Shown here: piece by piece, positions 8,880 to 17,782 of the stretch
Position numbering within the stretch: the first letter of the stretch is position 1
Layout: the number at the start of each line of letters is the position of its first letter
Notes under the pieces: model-generated
The model's database searches: none
Told to the model about the DNA's origin: nothing
Seen by the model: the letters and a program-made list of their open reading frames with translations, nothing else
Translations under genes and position numbers: made by a program
NCBI RefSeq assembly: GCF_047302405.1
Contig: NZ_CP154853.1
Span: 4,712,001-4,776,000 of the forward strand
Direction of reading: 5' to 3'
Source: Alkalihalobacillus sp047302405
GTDB lineage: Bacteria > Bacillota > Bacilli > Bacillales > Bacillaceae_D
DNA: 64,000 nt

Positions 8880-10088
8880 ATGTCTGAAAAGATCACATTT
8901 GCACCAATTAGTTATACAGGGTGGGGGGCTTTGACTCATCTATTGGGTGAAGTAGAGCGTTTTGATGTGAAGAAAATACTTATTGTAACAGATCCGTTCT
9001 TAAATAAAATTGGCTTAACAAATCAAGTTGCAGAACCTTTAAAAGAAGCAGGTTATTTAATTGATATTTATATAGATACGCTTCCTGAACCTCCTTTAGC
9101 GATTGGAGAAAAATTAGTGAAGTATACTCGTAACAATCAGTTTGAAATGGTTATTGGAGTTGGAGGAGGAAGTGCCCTTGATTTAACAAAACTTGCAGGA
9201 GTGCTAGTTTCTCATGAAGGGAATGTAGAAGATTATCTAAATTTAACGGGGACAAAGAAAATTTCCAAAAAAGGAATTCCGACTATCTTAATTCCAACCA
9301 CCTCTGGAACTGGTTCAGAGGTGACAAATATTTCTGTTTTATCGCTTGAGTCAACTAAAGATGTCGTAACTCATGATTATTTGTTAGCAGACGTTGCCAT
9401 TATTGATCCAGCTTTAACGACCTCATTACCACCTAATATTACAGCGTCAACGGGTATTGATGCATTAACACATGCGATTGAAGCCTATGTATCAAAGAAT
9501 AGAAATGTGGTCACGGACGCATTAGCTCTACAAGCGATTCGTTTGATTGGTCAGTCTATCCGAAAGGCAGTTTCAAATGGAGAAAACAAGCAAGCGCGGA
9601 TCGATATGAGTTATGGAAGCTACTTAGCTGGTCTTGCCTTTTTTAATGCAGGTGTAGCTGGTGTACATGCATTAGCCTATCCTATTGGTGGTCAGTATCA
9701 TATAGCACATGGGGACTCGAATGCAGTATTACTCCCTTATGTTATGGGTTATATTCGTGAGAGTTGTGAAAAAGAGATGAAAGAAATTTACGATGCACTT
9801 GGTTTTAGCTCTGTTAACCTAACAATAGGTGAAGCATCGTATAAATGTGTGGAGGAATTAAGGAAATTAGTGAGAGATGTCAACATTCCTTCTACATTAA
9901 AAGATTTTAATATTCCTGAGGAGGGGCTCGATCGTTTAACGAGTGAGGCATTGAAGCAACAACGTTTATTAGCTCGAAGTCCAATTCCTTTATTAGAAGA
10001 GGACATTTATACAATTTATAAAGCTTCATTTAATGGTCAAATTGTTCAAAAAGAAGAAAAAGAAGAAGTGAAGGCCTACAAATCATAA
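8880..10088 (+). CDS. Iron-containing alcohol dehydrogenase
   Basis: About 402 residues of the group III (Fe-dependent) alcohol dehydrogenase family, with the cofactor-binding GVGGGSALDLTK, PTTSGTGSEVT, and metal-ligand segments DALTHAIEAY and HALAYPIGGQYHIAHG. I prefer the ATG at 8880, which follows GGAGAGGTGAAGG, over an in-frame ATG at 8847 that would add 11 residues without a good ribosome binding site. In the operon it would oxidise the alcohol released by ester or lactone hydrolysis to an aldehyde. A 93-bp gap from the monooxygenase gene holds no obvious terminator. Confidence 0.92.
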   Translation: MSEKITFAPISYTGWGALTHLLGEVERFDVKKILIVTDPFLNKIGLTNQVAEPLKEAGYLIDIYIDTLPEPPLAIGEKLVKYTRNNQFEMVIGVGGGSALDLTKLAGVLVSHEGNVEDYLNLTGTKKISKKGIPTILIPTTSGTGSEVTNISVLSLESTKDVVTHDYLLADVAIIDPALTTSLPPNITASTGIDALTHAIEAYVSKNRNVVTDALALQAIRLIGQSIRKAVSNGENKQARIDMSYGSYLAGLAFFNAGVAGVHALAYPIGGQYHIAHGDSNAVLLPYVMGYIRESCEKEMKEIYDALGFSSVNLTIGEASYKCVEELRKLVRDVNIPSTLKDFNIPEEGLDRLTSEALKQQRLLARSPIPLLEEDIYTIYKASFNGQIVQKEEKEEVKAYKS

Positions 10089-10116
10089 ATGAATTAGGTT
10101 ATAGGAGATGAAATAA

Positions 10117-11544
10117 ATGAAAAAGAAACTATACATTAATGGTGAGTGGATAGAGTCAGAAGAATATGCTGATTTATTTTCTCCATATTCAGGAGAGAAA
10201 ATTGCAGAGGTTCCTCAAGCGTCTGAAGCACAAGTAGATGCTGCTATAGATGCAGCTTATAATACAAAGGAAGTAATGGAAGGACTTACATCTCATGAAA
10301 AATCAGAAATATTAAATAATTTAGTCCGGTTACTAGTGGAAAATAAACTGGAAGTAGCAAAACTTATTTCATTAGAATCCGCCAAACCGTTAAAGTTCTC
10401 ATTAGATGAAGTAGAAAGAACGATTGAAACCTATCAATTTTCTGCAGAAGAAGCGAAAAGATTACACGGAGAAATGGTCCCTTTAGATGCAGCAAAAAAT
10501 GGAGAAAATCGACTAGGGTATACAGTAAAAGAGCCAATAGGTGTAGTAGCTGCGATTACGCCATTTAATTTTCCGATGAATTTGGTTGCTCATAAAGTGG
10601 GTCCAGCGATTGCAGCTGGAAATACAATTGTGTTAAAACCAGCCTCTCAAACGCCGTTATCAGCTTATATACTAGCAGAAATGTTAGAGGAAGCTGGAGT
10701 TCCAAAGGGTGCATTTAATCTAATAACAGGAAGTGGAAAAAGAGTCGGAGAGCGATTAGTTAATAACGACAAGGTTAAAATGATTACTTTTACAGGAAGC
10801 CCAGAAGTAGGTATTGGGATCCGCAAGAAGGCTGGCTTAAAAAAAGTCGCCTTGGAATTAGGATCAAATGCGGGCCTCATAATCGACGAAAATGTTGATT
10901 TAGAGCAAATTGTACCAAGATGTGTGACTGGTGCGTTTTCTAATCAAGGTCAAGTGTGTATATCTCTTCAAAGAATTTATATTATGGAGAATCTGCTAAA
11001 TGAATTTATGGAGAAATTTAAAAGTGAAGCAGAGAATTTAGTATTAGGTGATCCTTTAAATGTAGGAACGGATCTTTCAACATTGATTTCTAAAGGGGAA
11101 ACAGAAAGAGCAAAAGGCTGGATAGATGAAGCTATTAAGGAAGGAGCTAGAGTAATTACCGGAGGCGAAGTGGTCAATAACATTTTGTTACCGACCATTT
11201 TAGTTGATGTAGATGAAAGTTCTAAAGTGTCATGTCAAGAAGTGTTTGCACCAGTTGTGATTGTTCAACCGATTAAATCAGTAGATGAAGGTATTGAATT
11301 TATTAACAATTCAAGATTTGGATTGCAAGCAGGAATTTTCACAAATGATATTCATACAGCTTTTCGTTCTTCTAAACAACTTGAGGTTGGCGGAGTCATG
11401 ATTAATGATATCCCTACTTATCGGGTCGATCAAATGCCATATGGCGGTATTAAAGAAAGTGGGAATGTGAGAGAAGGGATAAAATATACACTTGAAGAGA
11501 TGACAGAGTTAAAATTAGTCGTTTGGAATCAAACAATAAGCTAA
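10117..11544 (+). CDS. NAD(P)-dependent aldehyde dehydrogenase
   Basis: A 475-residue aldehyde dehydrogenase with Asn151 in TPFNFPMN, general base Glu247 in ALELGSNAG and catalytic Cys281 in NQGQVCISLQR. It begins 28 bp after the alcohol dehydrogenase gene and is the last step of the cassette, giving a carboxylic acid (or a dicarboxylic acid if the starting ketone was cyclic). Sequence does not identify the preferred chain length or cofactor. A hairpin follows the stop. Confidence 0.92.
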   Translation: MKKKLYINGEWIESEEYADLFSPYSGEKIAEVPQASEAQVDAAIDAAYNTKEVMEGLTSHEKSEILNNLVRLLVENKLEVAKLISLESAKPLKFSLDEVERTIETYQFSAEEAKRLHGEMVPLDAAKNGENRLGYTVKEPIGVVAAITPFNFPMNLVAHKVGPAIAAGNTIVLKPASQTPLSAYILAEMLEEAGVPKGAFNLITGSGKRVGERLVNNDKVKMITFTGSPEVGIGIRKKAGLKKVALELGSNAGLIIDENVDLEQIVPRCVTGAFSNQGQVCISLQRIYIMENLLNEFMEKFKSEAENLVLGDPLNVGTDLSTLISKGETERAKGWIDEAIKEGARVITGGEVVNNILLPTILVDVDESSKVSCQEVFAPVVIVQPIKSVDEGIEFINNSRFGLQAGIFTNDIHTAFRSSKQLEVGGVMINDIPTYRVDQMPYGGIKESGNVREGIKYTLEEMTELKLVVWNQTIS

Positions 11545-11554
11545 TTGTATATAC

Positions 11555-11599
11555 CTCTACTAACCTATCTTTTGGCTAATCATTAAAAGGTTAGTAGAG
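11555..11599. terminator. Hairpin after the operon, weak terminator
   Basis: CTCTACTAACCT (11555-11566) and AGGTTAGTAGAG (11588-11599) are perfect 12-bp inverted repeats around a 21-base loop. No T run follows, so termination may be partial and some readthrough into the transporter gene is possible. Confidence 0.45.
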
Positions 11600-11679
11600 C
11601 AACCATTTGTCATGTTGGTGGCGAAGTTGATATTAAAGAAATATTTATATGAATGAAAGATCGAAATACTAATATTTTT

Positions 11680-11693
11680 TGAAAACGTTAACA
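11680..11693. promoter_or_regulatory. CcpA cre box upstream of atoE
   Basis: TGAAAACGTTAACA matches the cre consensus TGWAARCGYTWNCW at all positions and lies 63 bp before the atoE start codon. It suggests the transporter, like the preceding operon, is repressed by CcpA on good carbon sources. Confidence 0.6.
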
Positions 11694-11756
11694 AGTTAAG
11701 TTCTAGAAGTTTACGAAATGACGACAAATGATAATCAAATGAGAGGGGTTTTAATT

Positions 11757-13091
11757 ATGTTTTCTGCAATAATCCGTTTCTTTGATTGAACGATTCAACG
11801 CTACCTGCCAGATTCACTAGTGATTGCTTTTATTTTTACTATATTCGTTTTTGTTCTTAGTGTAACACTAACAGAATCGACTCCAGTAGATATTATGGTT
11901 TATTGGGGGGATGGTTTCTGGAATTTATTAGCTTTCACGATGCAGATGGCACTTATTGTAATAACAGGGTATATCTTGGCTAATACACCGATAATCAAAA
12001 GTGTATTAACTCGTTTAGCATTATTTGCACACACGCCCGGACAAGCTATTATACTTGTAACTCTTGTTGCTATGTTTGCATGTATGATTAATTATGGATT
12101 TGGTTTAGTCATTGGAGGATTGATTGCTCAGCACGTGGTGAAAGTAGTGCCGAAAGTAGATTATCGAATACTAATCGCCTCTGCTTATAGTGGAATTCTT
12201 GTTTGGCATGGTGGCTTATCTGGATCGATTCCTCTTACGATTGCCACTCCAGGACATTTCTTAGAAGAACAAATGGGTGTTATCCCAATTAGCGAAACTC
12301 TGTTATCACCTTATAATATTTTCATTATGCTCTGCTTAGTTATCACTTTACCAATTGTAAATTATTTAATCCTGAAATCTACCGATATCAACCATACAAT
12401 TGACCCCACTATATTAAAAAGTTTTCATAACCATAATGAAGAAGCGGCTACGACTTCTGTTTTAGAAAGAACACCTTCCGAATGGATTGAAAATAGTAAG
12501 CTCCTTCCTTTGTTAATTGGGGGCGTAGGTTTAGTATTTGTTATTTATTATTTCTTTCAAAATGGACTTGATTTAAATATAAACATAGTGAATTTTTCCT
12601 TCTTATTTCTAGGTATTCTTTTACACAAAACACCAAGAAGATATCTGTCTGTTTTGAGCGATGCAACTAAAAATGCTGGTGGGATCATTATACAGTTTCC
12701 TTTTTATGCTGGAATTATGGCTATGATTGTTGGCTCCGGCCTCTCTGATAAACTCGCTGTATGGTTTATCTCTATATCTACTGATTTTACATTTCCATTA
12801 TTCACATTCTTAAGTGCTGGTCTTATTAATGTATTCGTTCCATCCGGGGGAGGTCAGTGGGCAATTCAGGGGCCAATCGTTATTCAAACAGCTGTAGAAT
12901 TAGGCGTAGAACCTGCAAAAATAGCAATGGCTGTTGCTTGGGGTGATGCATGGACAACAGTTATACAACCGTTTTGGGCTCTGCCCTTATTAGCAATTGC
13001 TGGTTTAAAAGTTCGAGATATAATGGGCTTTTGTATTATTATTCTCTTCTGGGCTGTTATTCCAATTTCAATAGGTATGTTGTTCTTTTAA
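11757..13091 (+). pseudogene. atoE: AtoE-family short-chain fatty acid transporter with in-frame TGA at codon 11
   Basis: From ATG 11757 (GAGAGGGG upstream) the frame reads MFSAIIRFFD, a TGA at 11787-11789, then TIQRYLPDSL and an uninterrupted 423-codon frame of a multi-spanning AtoE-like carrier (PSGGGQWAIQGP, WGDAWTTVIQPFWALP). AtoE N-termini usually have a Trp-containing W-x-x-RxLPDPL-like segment, so the TGA most simply replaces TGG. There is no good ribosome binding site for a restart at GTG 11820, and the rest of the frame is intact. So it is a very recent nonsense mutation, a sequence error, or a readthrough site. If working, it would import or export short-chain acids related to the upstream pathway products. 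Confidence 0.75.
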
Positions 13092-13097
13092 AGAGAT

Positions 13098-13198
13098 GTG
13101 GCAGATGCGCTGTCGGATGTTAATTTACTAGAAACAAACGAAAAAGCATCCTCACAGCGAGGATGCTTTTTCGACATAAATCGGGTGGCACCTGTCGA
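13098..13198. repeat. Dispersed hairpin element, copy 1; also bidirectional terminator
   Basis: CGAAAAAGCATCCTC (13139-13153) and GAGGATGCTTTTTCG (13159-13173) make a perfect 15-bp stem with a 5-base loop and T runs in both directions, placed between convergent genes. It is followed by ACATAAATCGGGTGGCACCTGTCG, which recurs with variations at many other intergenic sites in the window, so this is one copy of a repeat family. Confidence 0.75.
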
Positions 13199-13203
13199 AT
13201 TCA

Positions 13204-14202
13204 CTATCTAACTTTCAAAATGATTTTCCCTTTCGCCCTTCCAGACTCCGCATATTCCATCGCTTTTTGAGCTTCTTCAAATGGTAAAACTCTATCAATG
13301 ATAGGTTTGATTTTACCAGACTCAATATAGGTTGCTATAGTACGTAATTGCTCTCCGCTTGGCTTCATAAACAAGAACGTATATTGAACATTATGCTTTT
13401 TTTCAAGGGCCGTAAGTTTATGACTGGCTAGTGAAAACAACATCGTTTTAAAAAATCCGGAACCGTATTCTTTGCCAAAACGAGCATTCGGTAGTCCCGA
13501 AACGGAGACAATTTTTCCACCGTCTTTTACGACATCGAATGATTTTTCGAGTATTTGGCCTCCAAGTGTATCGAATACGGCATCATAATTTTTTAGGATC
13601 TCCTCAAATTTCTCTGTTTTGTAATTAATCATTTCATCTGCACCGAGGGATTTTACTAAATTCTCACCAGCTTCACTGGCCGTTGTTGCCACCGTGGCAC
13701 CCATTAATTTAGCTAGTTGAATCGCAAAGGTTCCGACACCACCAGATCCAGCATGAATTAAAATCTTTTGTCCTTTTTGTAAGTGCATTATGTCATGTAA
13801 GGCTTGATAGGTCGTTAACCCAACAAGGGGGATTGATGCGGCTTCCTCAAAGCTCAAATTTTTAGGTTTTAAGGCGATGTCGTCTTCATGAACGGAGATA
13901 TATTCGGCAAAAGTGCCGATATTACTCTTACGTGGGCGTGCATATATTTCATCACCCACTTTAAAACGAGTCACTTTCGCTCCAACCTTGACCACAACAC
14001 CGGAAAAGTCATTTCCTAAGATAAGAGGCATTTTATAATTAACTAACAATTTCACTTTCCCATCACGTATCTTAAAATCAACAGGATTAATGCTAGCTGC
14101 ATGAATTTCTGCGAGCACCTCATATTCCTTCATTTCAGGTGTGGGCATTTCTGCCATCCGCACGGGGACTTTCCCATATCGATCAATAACCATTGCTCTC
14201 AT
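13204..14202 (-). CDS. Zinc-independent MDR alcohol dehydrogenase / quinone oxidoreductase
   Basis: A 332-residue medium-chain dehydrogenase/reductase. It has the nucleotide-binding motif HAGSGGVGTFAIQLA, the YDAVFDTLGG segment and no structural-zinc cysteine cluster, which points to the NADPH:quinone oxidoreductase branch. I place the start at ATG 14202 because AGGAGG precedes it; a longer frame to 14241 would overlap the upstream gene. It follows an ArsR-type gene by 25 bp, so a small regulator-reductase operon is likely. A truncated second copy lies near 28.7 kb. The substrate is unknown. Confidence 0.88.
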   Translation of the reverse strand: MRAMVIDRYGKVPVRMAEMPTPEMKEYEVLAEIHAASINPVDFKIRDGKVKLLVNYKMPLILGNDFSGVVVKVGAKVTRFKVGDEIYARPRKSNIGTFAEYISVHEDDIALKPKNLSFEEAASIPLVGLTTYQALHDIMHLQKGQKILIHAGSGGVGTFAIQLAKLMGATVATTASEAGENLVKSLGADEMINYKTEKFEEILKNYDAVFDTLGGQILEKSFDVVKDGGKIVSVSGLPNARFGKEYGSGFFKTMLFSLASHKLTALEKKHNVQYTFLFMKPSGEQLRTIATYIESGKIKPIIDRVLPFEEAQKAMEYAESGRAKGKIILKVR

Positions 14203-14227
14203 ATTAATTCCTCCTAATAATGTTTGT

Positions 14228-14578
14228 TTATATTTCTTCATTTTCGTAAAAGTTCGTCATCAAAGTTTCAATATCCAGCACAAGCGTTTTTAATAACCCT
14301 AATTTTGTCCGTACATTAATAGAATAAAAATTTTTTGTCCCTTCTTTACGCATTAAAATAATACCAGCCTCTCGCAAAATCTTGAGATGGTGGGATACAG
14401 CAGGCCGAGAAAGGTGTGTTTGTTCAGTGATTTCCCCAACCCGTAATCCTGATTGACAATCCGTTCCCATTAACACTAACAAGATCGATTGACGTGTTTC
14501 ATCACCAATCGCCAATAGTACCTTTTGTGAATTTATAAAATCCTCTTTGATCCTATCTAACTGATCCTGTTTATTCAT
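14228..14578 (-). CDS. ArsR-family transcriptional regulator
   Basis: A 116-residue winged-helix protein with the ArsR-type recognition helix segment THLSRPAVSHHLKILREAGI and beta wing LMRKEGTKNFYSI. I see no obvious metal-binding cysteine pair (only one Cys, in DCQSG), so it may sense something other than a metal. GGAGG precedes the ATG at 14578. It is the first gene of a two-gene operon with the MDR reductase, and is partly duplicated at 28.8 kb. Confidence 0.9.
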   Translation of the reverse strand: MNKQDQLDRIKEDFINSQKVLLAIGDETRQSILLVLMGTDCQSGLRVGEITEQTHLSRPAVSHHLKILREAGIILMRKEGTKNFYSINVRTKLGLLKTLVLDIETLMTNFYENEEI

Positions 14579-14600
14579 TTTATTAATACCTCCAATTATT

Positions 14601-14623
14601 CGACAGGTGACAGTGACTTGTCG
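14601..14623. repeat. End fragment of the dispersed element
   Basis: CGACAGGTGACAGTGACTTGTCG is a CGACA/TGTCG-ended partial palindrome identical in style to the ends of the hairpin elements elsewhere (for example 32591-32613). It sits in the leader of the arsR gene. The rest of the gap up to the lipoprotein terminator holds no gene I can support. Confidence 0.5.
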
Positions 14624-14807
14624 AAAAGATTAGTCTAACTGTTTAAGTTGATGAACGATATTGATGAATACAACAATATACGATTGCTGTATTCGGTGCA
14701 ATATTGAGAAAGCAAATCGAGACGAATCACATAATAGAAGAGGACTTTTACAATATAATTAATTTTTTTTTTAAGAAAGTTATCCCTGTTCGCGAGCAAA
14801 TATAAAG

Positions 14808-14836
14808 AAAGCCCCACTAACGAATAGAGGGACTTT
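14808..14836 (-). terminator. Terminator of the lipoprotein gene
   Basis: Read on the minus strand, AAAGTCCC pairs with GGGGCTTT (one G-U pair) and is followed by TCTTTATATTT, just after the lipoprotein stop codon. The same structure is copied at about 29.0 kb in the duplicated remnant. Confidence 0.6.
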
Positions 14837-14843
14837 ATGAGAG

Positions 14844-15422
14844 TTATTCAACTTTAATGTGCAATTTTATGGAGGTATCATGTGGTTCATTCGTTTCCTT
14901 GTCTTTTGGAGAAGTTATATAAACATTAAACCATTCAATAGTAGTAATATCAGATTCTAGTGGAAAGAGTAAGGTCACGCGTTGCTCCTCTTGAGCAGTA
15001 AGGTTATGGAAATTATCCATGGAAATATGATTACTTAAGGTATCATGAGGAGAATCAATTATTTCGCCTGTGCTGGTTTCAACTCGAAAGTAATCATTAC
15101 TAAAATGAATATCTTTATTTTCCGTAGTAAGGGTTACATCTACCAAAATGGTATCAACTATAGTTTGACCAAATTCGTTAACTTCGCTTTCATGGATATC
15201 AACTTCTAAGAAAGTGATATAATTGATTAAAAGATTAACAGGGTTTAGTTTGAACTCTTTGTTAATAAAGTCTTCTGTATAGGGCAAGCTTATTTCTTCA
15301 TATTTAATTTGATTTATCTCTTCTGCAGGTGTGTCATCACTTTTGGGGGGAGCATCGTTGCTACATCCAGTAATATGGAAGATAAAGAAAGATAATAAAA
15401 GGGTTACAAGTATTCGTTTCAT
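14844..15422 (-). CDS. Putative lipoprotein of unknown function
   Basis: A 192-residue protein with a typical lipoprotein signal: MKR, a hydrophobic core, then the lipobox ITGC with Cys20, followed by a polar, Asp/Pro-rich linker. The mature part alternates beta-strand-like stretches (for example DTILVDVTLTTENKD and QRVTLLFPLESD), suggesting an Ig-like extracellular domain of the DUF4352 kind, but I do not recognise the family. It should be anchored outside the cell membrane. GGAGGT precedes the ATG. A short fragment of the same gene occurs at 29.03-29.09 kb. Confidence 0.75.
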   Translation of the reverse strand: MKRILVTLLLSFFIFHITGCSNDAPPKSDDTPAEEINQIKYEEISLPYTEDFINKEFKLNPVNLLINYITFLEVDIHESEVNEFGQTIVDTILVDVTLTTENKDIHFSNDYFRVETSTGEIIDSPHDTLSNHISMDNFHNLTAQEEQRVTLLFPLESDITTIEWFNVYITSPKDKETNEPHDTSIKLHIKVE

Positions 15423-15462
15423 TTGTTACCTCCTTAAATTTCTATTAGAGTATATCAGTTAA

Positions 15463-15580
15463 TGGTGCTAGTCACCACTTGAAAAACCTGACTATAGTTA
15501 ACTATTAAAATCTTAAACAATGAAAAGCATTCTCGCTATGAGGATGCTTTTTTGATATATGTCGAGGAGTGATAGACTCC
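15463..15580. repeat. Dispersed hairpin element, copy 2
   Basis: It begins GGTGCTAGTCACCACT and ends GTCGAGGAGTGATAGACTCC, with the central hairpin AAAAGCATTCTC (15523-15534) / GAGGATGCTTTT (15540-15551). Ends are imperfect inverted repeats of each other. It fills most of the gap between the divergent lipoprotein and helicase genes. Confidence 0.6.
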
Positions 15581-15712
15581 AACCTAAGTGTTTTGAATGT
15601 ATCTTTAGTTTTAGTTCTTTTTTTATTGTGTGCAGGATTTAGAAAAATATTGAAGAACTATGCTAAGTGGTTATCATGTGTAGAAAAAACATGAAAAAAG
15701 GAATGATGGAAA

Positions 15713-17767
15713 ATGATAATTCAAAATCTCTGTGAGGTATTTGGCTCAAATGCTAATTTTCGTGTTGGACAGGAACATGCCATAAACTTAGTTCTTCAAA
15801 AAAATAGAGTTCTTGTTGTTCAAAAAACGGGATGGGGGAAAAGTTTAGTCTATTTTTTGGCGACAAGAATTTTACGTCAAAGGGGAGAAGGGGTGACTTT
15901 GATCATCAGTCCTCTTTTATCATTAACTAGAAACCAAATGGATAGTACACATCAATATGGGGTTGTAGCTGATTGTATAAATAGTCAAATAAATAAAACA
16001 GTTGAAGATAAAAAACGTGTAATTAGTCGCTGTAATAAGGGAGAGTGTGATGTATTATTTATTACACCAGAACAGTTAAAAAATAAAAATTTTGTTCAAT
16101 TACTTTCACAACTAGAAGTTGGTTTATTTGTAGTGGATGAAGCTCATTGTATCTCAGACTGGGGACATGACTTTCGACCCGATTATCAGCGAATAAAACA
16201 ATTATTACAAATTTTACCTGGAAATATTGCTGTGTTAGCAACAACAGCGACCGCTAATGAACGTGTTATTACGGATATTTCCAATCAGCTTGGAGATTGT
16301 GAAGTTGTTAGAGGGAATTTACAACGTGAGAGTTTATACTTACATAAATTGCATTTACAAACGGCTGAAGAAAAATATGCTTGGATTTTGAATAATGTTA
16401 ATAAGCTCAATGGATCTGGAATTATTTATGCAACGACTATTAATGAATGTAAAAGAGTCGCTTTATGGTTACAACATAATGGAATAAATGCAGAAGCCTA
16501 TCACGCACAATTGCCTCACGAAAGACAAATTGAACTTGAAAAGAAATTAGCAAATAATGAAGTGAAAGTGTTAGTTTCCACAATAGCATTAGGAATGGGA
16601 TATGACAAAGAAGATATCGGTTTCGTCATTCATTATTACACTCCAAAGTCTGTCATAGAATATTACCAGCAAGTAGGGCGAGCGGGACGTGCAATAAAAC
16701 AGGCCGTGTGTGTTCTTCTTTATGGAGGGGAAGAAGAAAATCGAATTAATCAATTTTTTATGAGGAATTCCTTTCCGAAAGAAAAGCATGTGTTGGAAGT
16801 ATTAAATTTTTTAGAGAGTCATGATGTAGTAAAAAAATCTACTTTTGAAAAGAGTATCAATATAAAATCAAATACACTGAACCAAATTTTAACGCAACTG
16901 TTACTCGACGGATTCATCGAAAAAGATTCGAGGAGTAATTATTCTCGAACAGTAAAAAAATATCAATCACAACAACAATATTATGTGGAAGTCATCGTAA
17001 TGAAAGAACAAGAATATCAACAAATGCTTGAGTATCAAAAAACAGAAGAGTGTTTAATGCAATTTTTAATAAAAGCATTAGATAGCCCAGGTTCAGAAAA
17101 ATGTGGGAATTGCAGTATTTGTAGGGGAGATAAATGGGGTTTAACGATCGACACGATTACTGAACAGAATTTGAATAGTGCTTCTTCTTTCTTTTCAAAA
17201 AATTATATTCACATCACTCCTAGAAAAAGATCGGAGCTTACATATAAACTACTAACATTTACACATGAAGAGGGATTGGCACTTAGTTCTTACCACGAAT
17301 ATTTAGGGCAGAAAGCGAGCGAGGAAAAATATAAGGTGGGTAGCTTTTCTAATGAACTTGTTCAAGCATCGGTGTTCAAATTAAAACCATTCCTGCAAGA
17401 AAGAAACGTAGATTTATCTGACCTAGTTGTTATACCAATTCCCTCAAATCGAAGACGGAACCTCGTCCCAGACTTTGCAAACAAGGTAGCCGATGCATTA
17501 AAATGTACTTATGAAAACATATTTAAAAAGTATGAAAATGAACCTGAACAAAAGTCGTTCCTTAATAGTCAATTACAAGAACAAGCAATAAGAGATTACT
17601 TATATATCGAAAGTAAAGTGAACCTAGATAATAGACAGCTCTTATTGGTCGATGATTTTGTTGATTCAAAATGGACTTTTACAGTTGCGTCGGAACTTCT
17701 TGGCGAGTTATATAGTAACATAAGAGTAATCCCATTCGCGTTAGCTGATACGAGTGGAAGTGATTAA
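15713..17767 (+). CDS. RecQ-type helicase fused to a phosphoribosyltransferase-like domain
   Basis: A 684-residue protein. Residues 1-340 are a RecQ-like SF2 helicase: Walker A TGWGKS (39-44), DEAH (142-145) with the aromatic loop CISDWGHDFRPDY (146-158), and motif VI QVGRAGR (320-326). A winged-helix-like part and a RecQ-type zinc site follow (Cys447, Cys464, Cys467, Cys470). The last ~180 residues are not part of ordinary RecQ: VVIPIPSNRRR and LLLVDDFVDSKWTFT (643-657) resemble a ComF-type phosphoribosyltransferase, with a degenerate PRPP loop (usual form DDxxTTGxT). It is followed 15 bp later by a DprA-like gene. Helicase activity is well supported; catalysis by the PRTase part is doubtful. 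Confidence 0.88.
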   Translation: MIIQNLCEVFGSNANFRVGQEHAINLVLQKNRVLVVQKTGWGKSLVYFLATRILRQRGEGVTLIISPLLSLTRNQMDSTHQYGVVADCINSQINKTVEDKKRVISRCNKGECDVLFITPEQLKNKNFVQLLSQLEVGLFVVDEAHCISDWGHDFRPDYQRIKQLLQILPGNIAVLATTATANERVITDISNQLGDCEVVRGNLQRESLYLHKLHLQTAEEKYAWILNNVNKLNGSGIIYATTINECKRVALWLQHNGINAEAYHAQLPHERQIELEKKLANNEVKVLVSTIALGMGYDKEDIGFVIHYYTPKSVIEYYQQVGRAGRAIKQAVCVLLYGGEEENRINQFFMRNSFPKEKHVLEVLNFLESHDVVKKSTFEKSINIKSNTLNQILTQLLLDGFIEKDSRSNYSRTVKKYQSQQQYYVEVIVMKEQEYQQMLEYQKTEECLMQFLIKALDSPGSEKCGNCSICRGDKWGLTIDTITEQNLNSASSFFSKNYIHITPRKRSELTYKLLTFTHEEGLALSSYHEYLGQKASEEKYKVGSFSNELVQASVFKLKPFLQERNVDLSDLVVIPIPSNRRRNLVPDFANKVADALKCTYENIFKKYENEPEQKSFLNSQLQEQAIRDYLYIESKVNLDNRQLLLVDDFVDSKWTFTVASELLGELYSNIRVIPFALADTSGSD

Positions 17768-17782
17768 AGAAGGGAGGATTAT

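Noticed and set aside
11787..11789. Selenocysteine codon in atoE
   Set aside because: The position matches a membrane-protein segment where Trp is expected; no SECIS-like hairpin directly follows and AtoE proteins are not selenoproteins.
14635..14817. 60-codon minus-strand frame between arsR and the lipoprotein gene
   Set aside because: Low-complexity, no ribosome binding site, and it overlaps a terminator; the same stretch is copied without an open frame at 28.9 kb.
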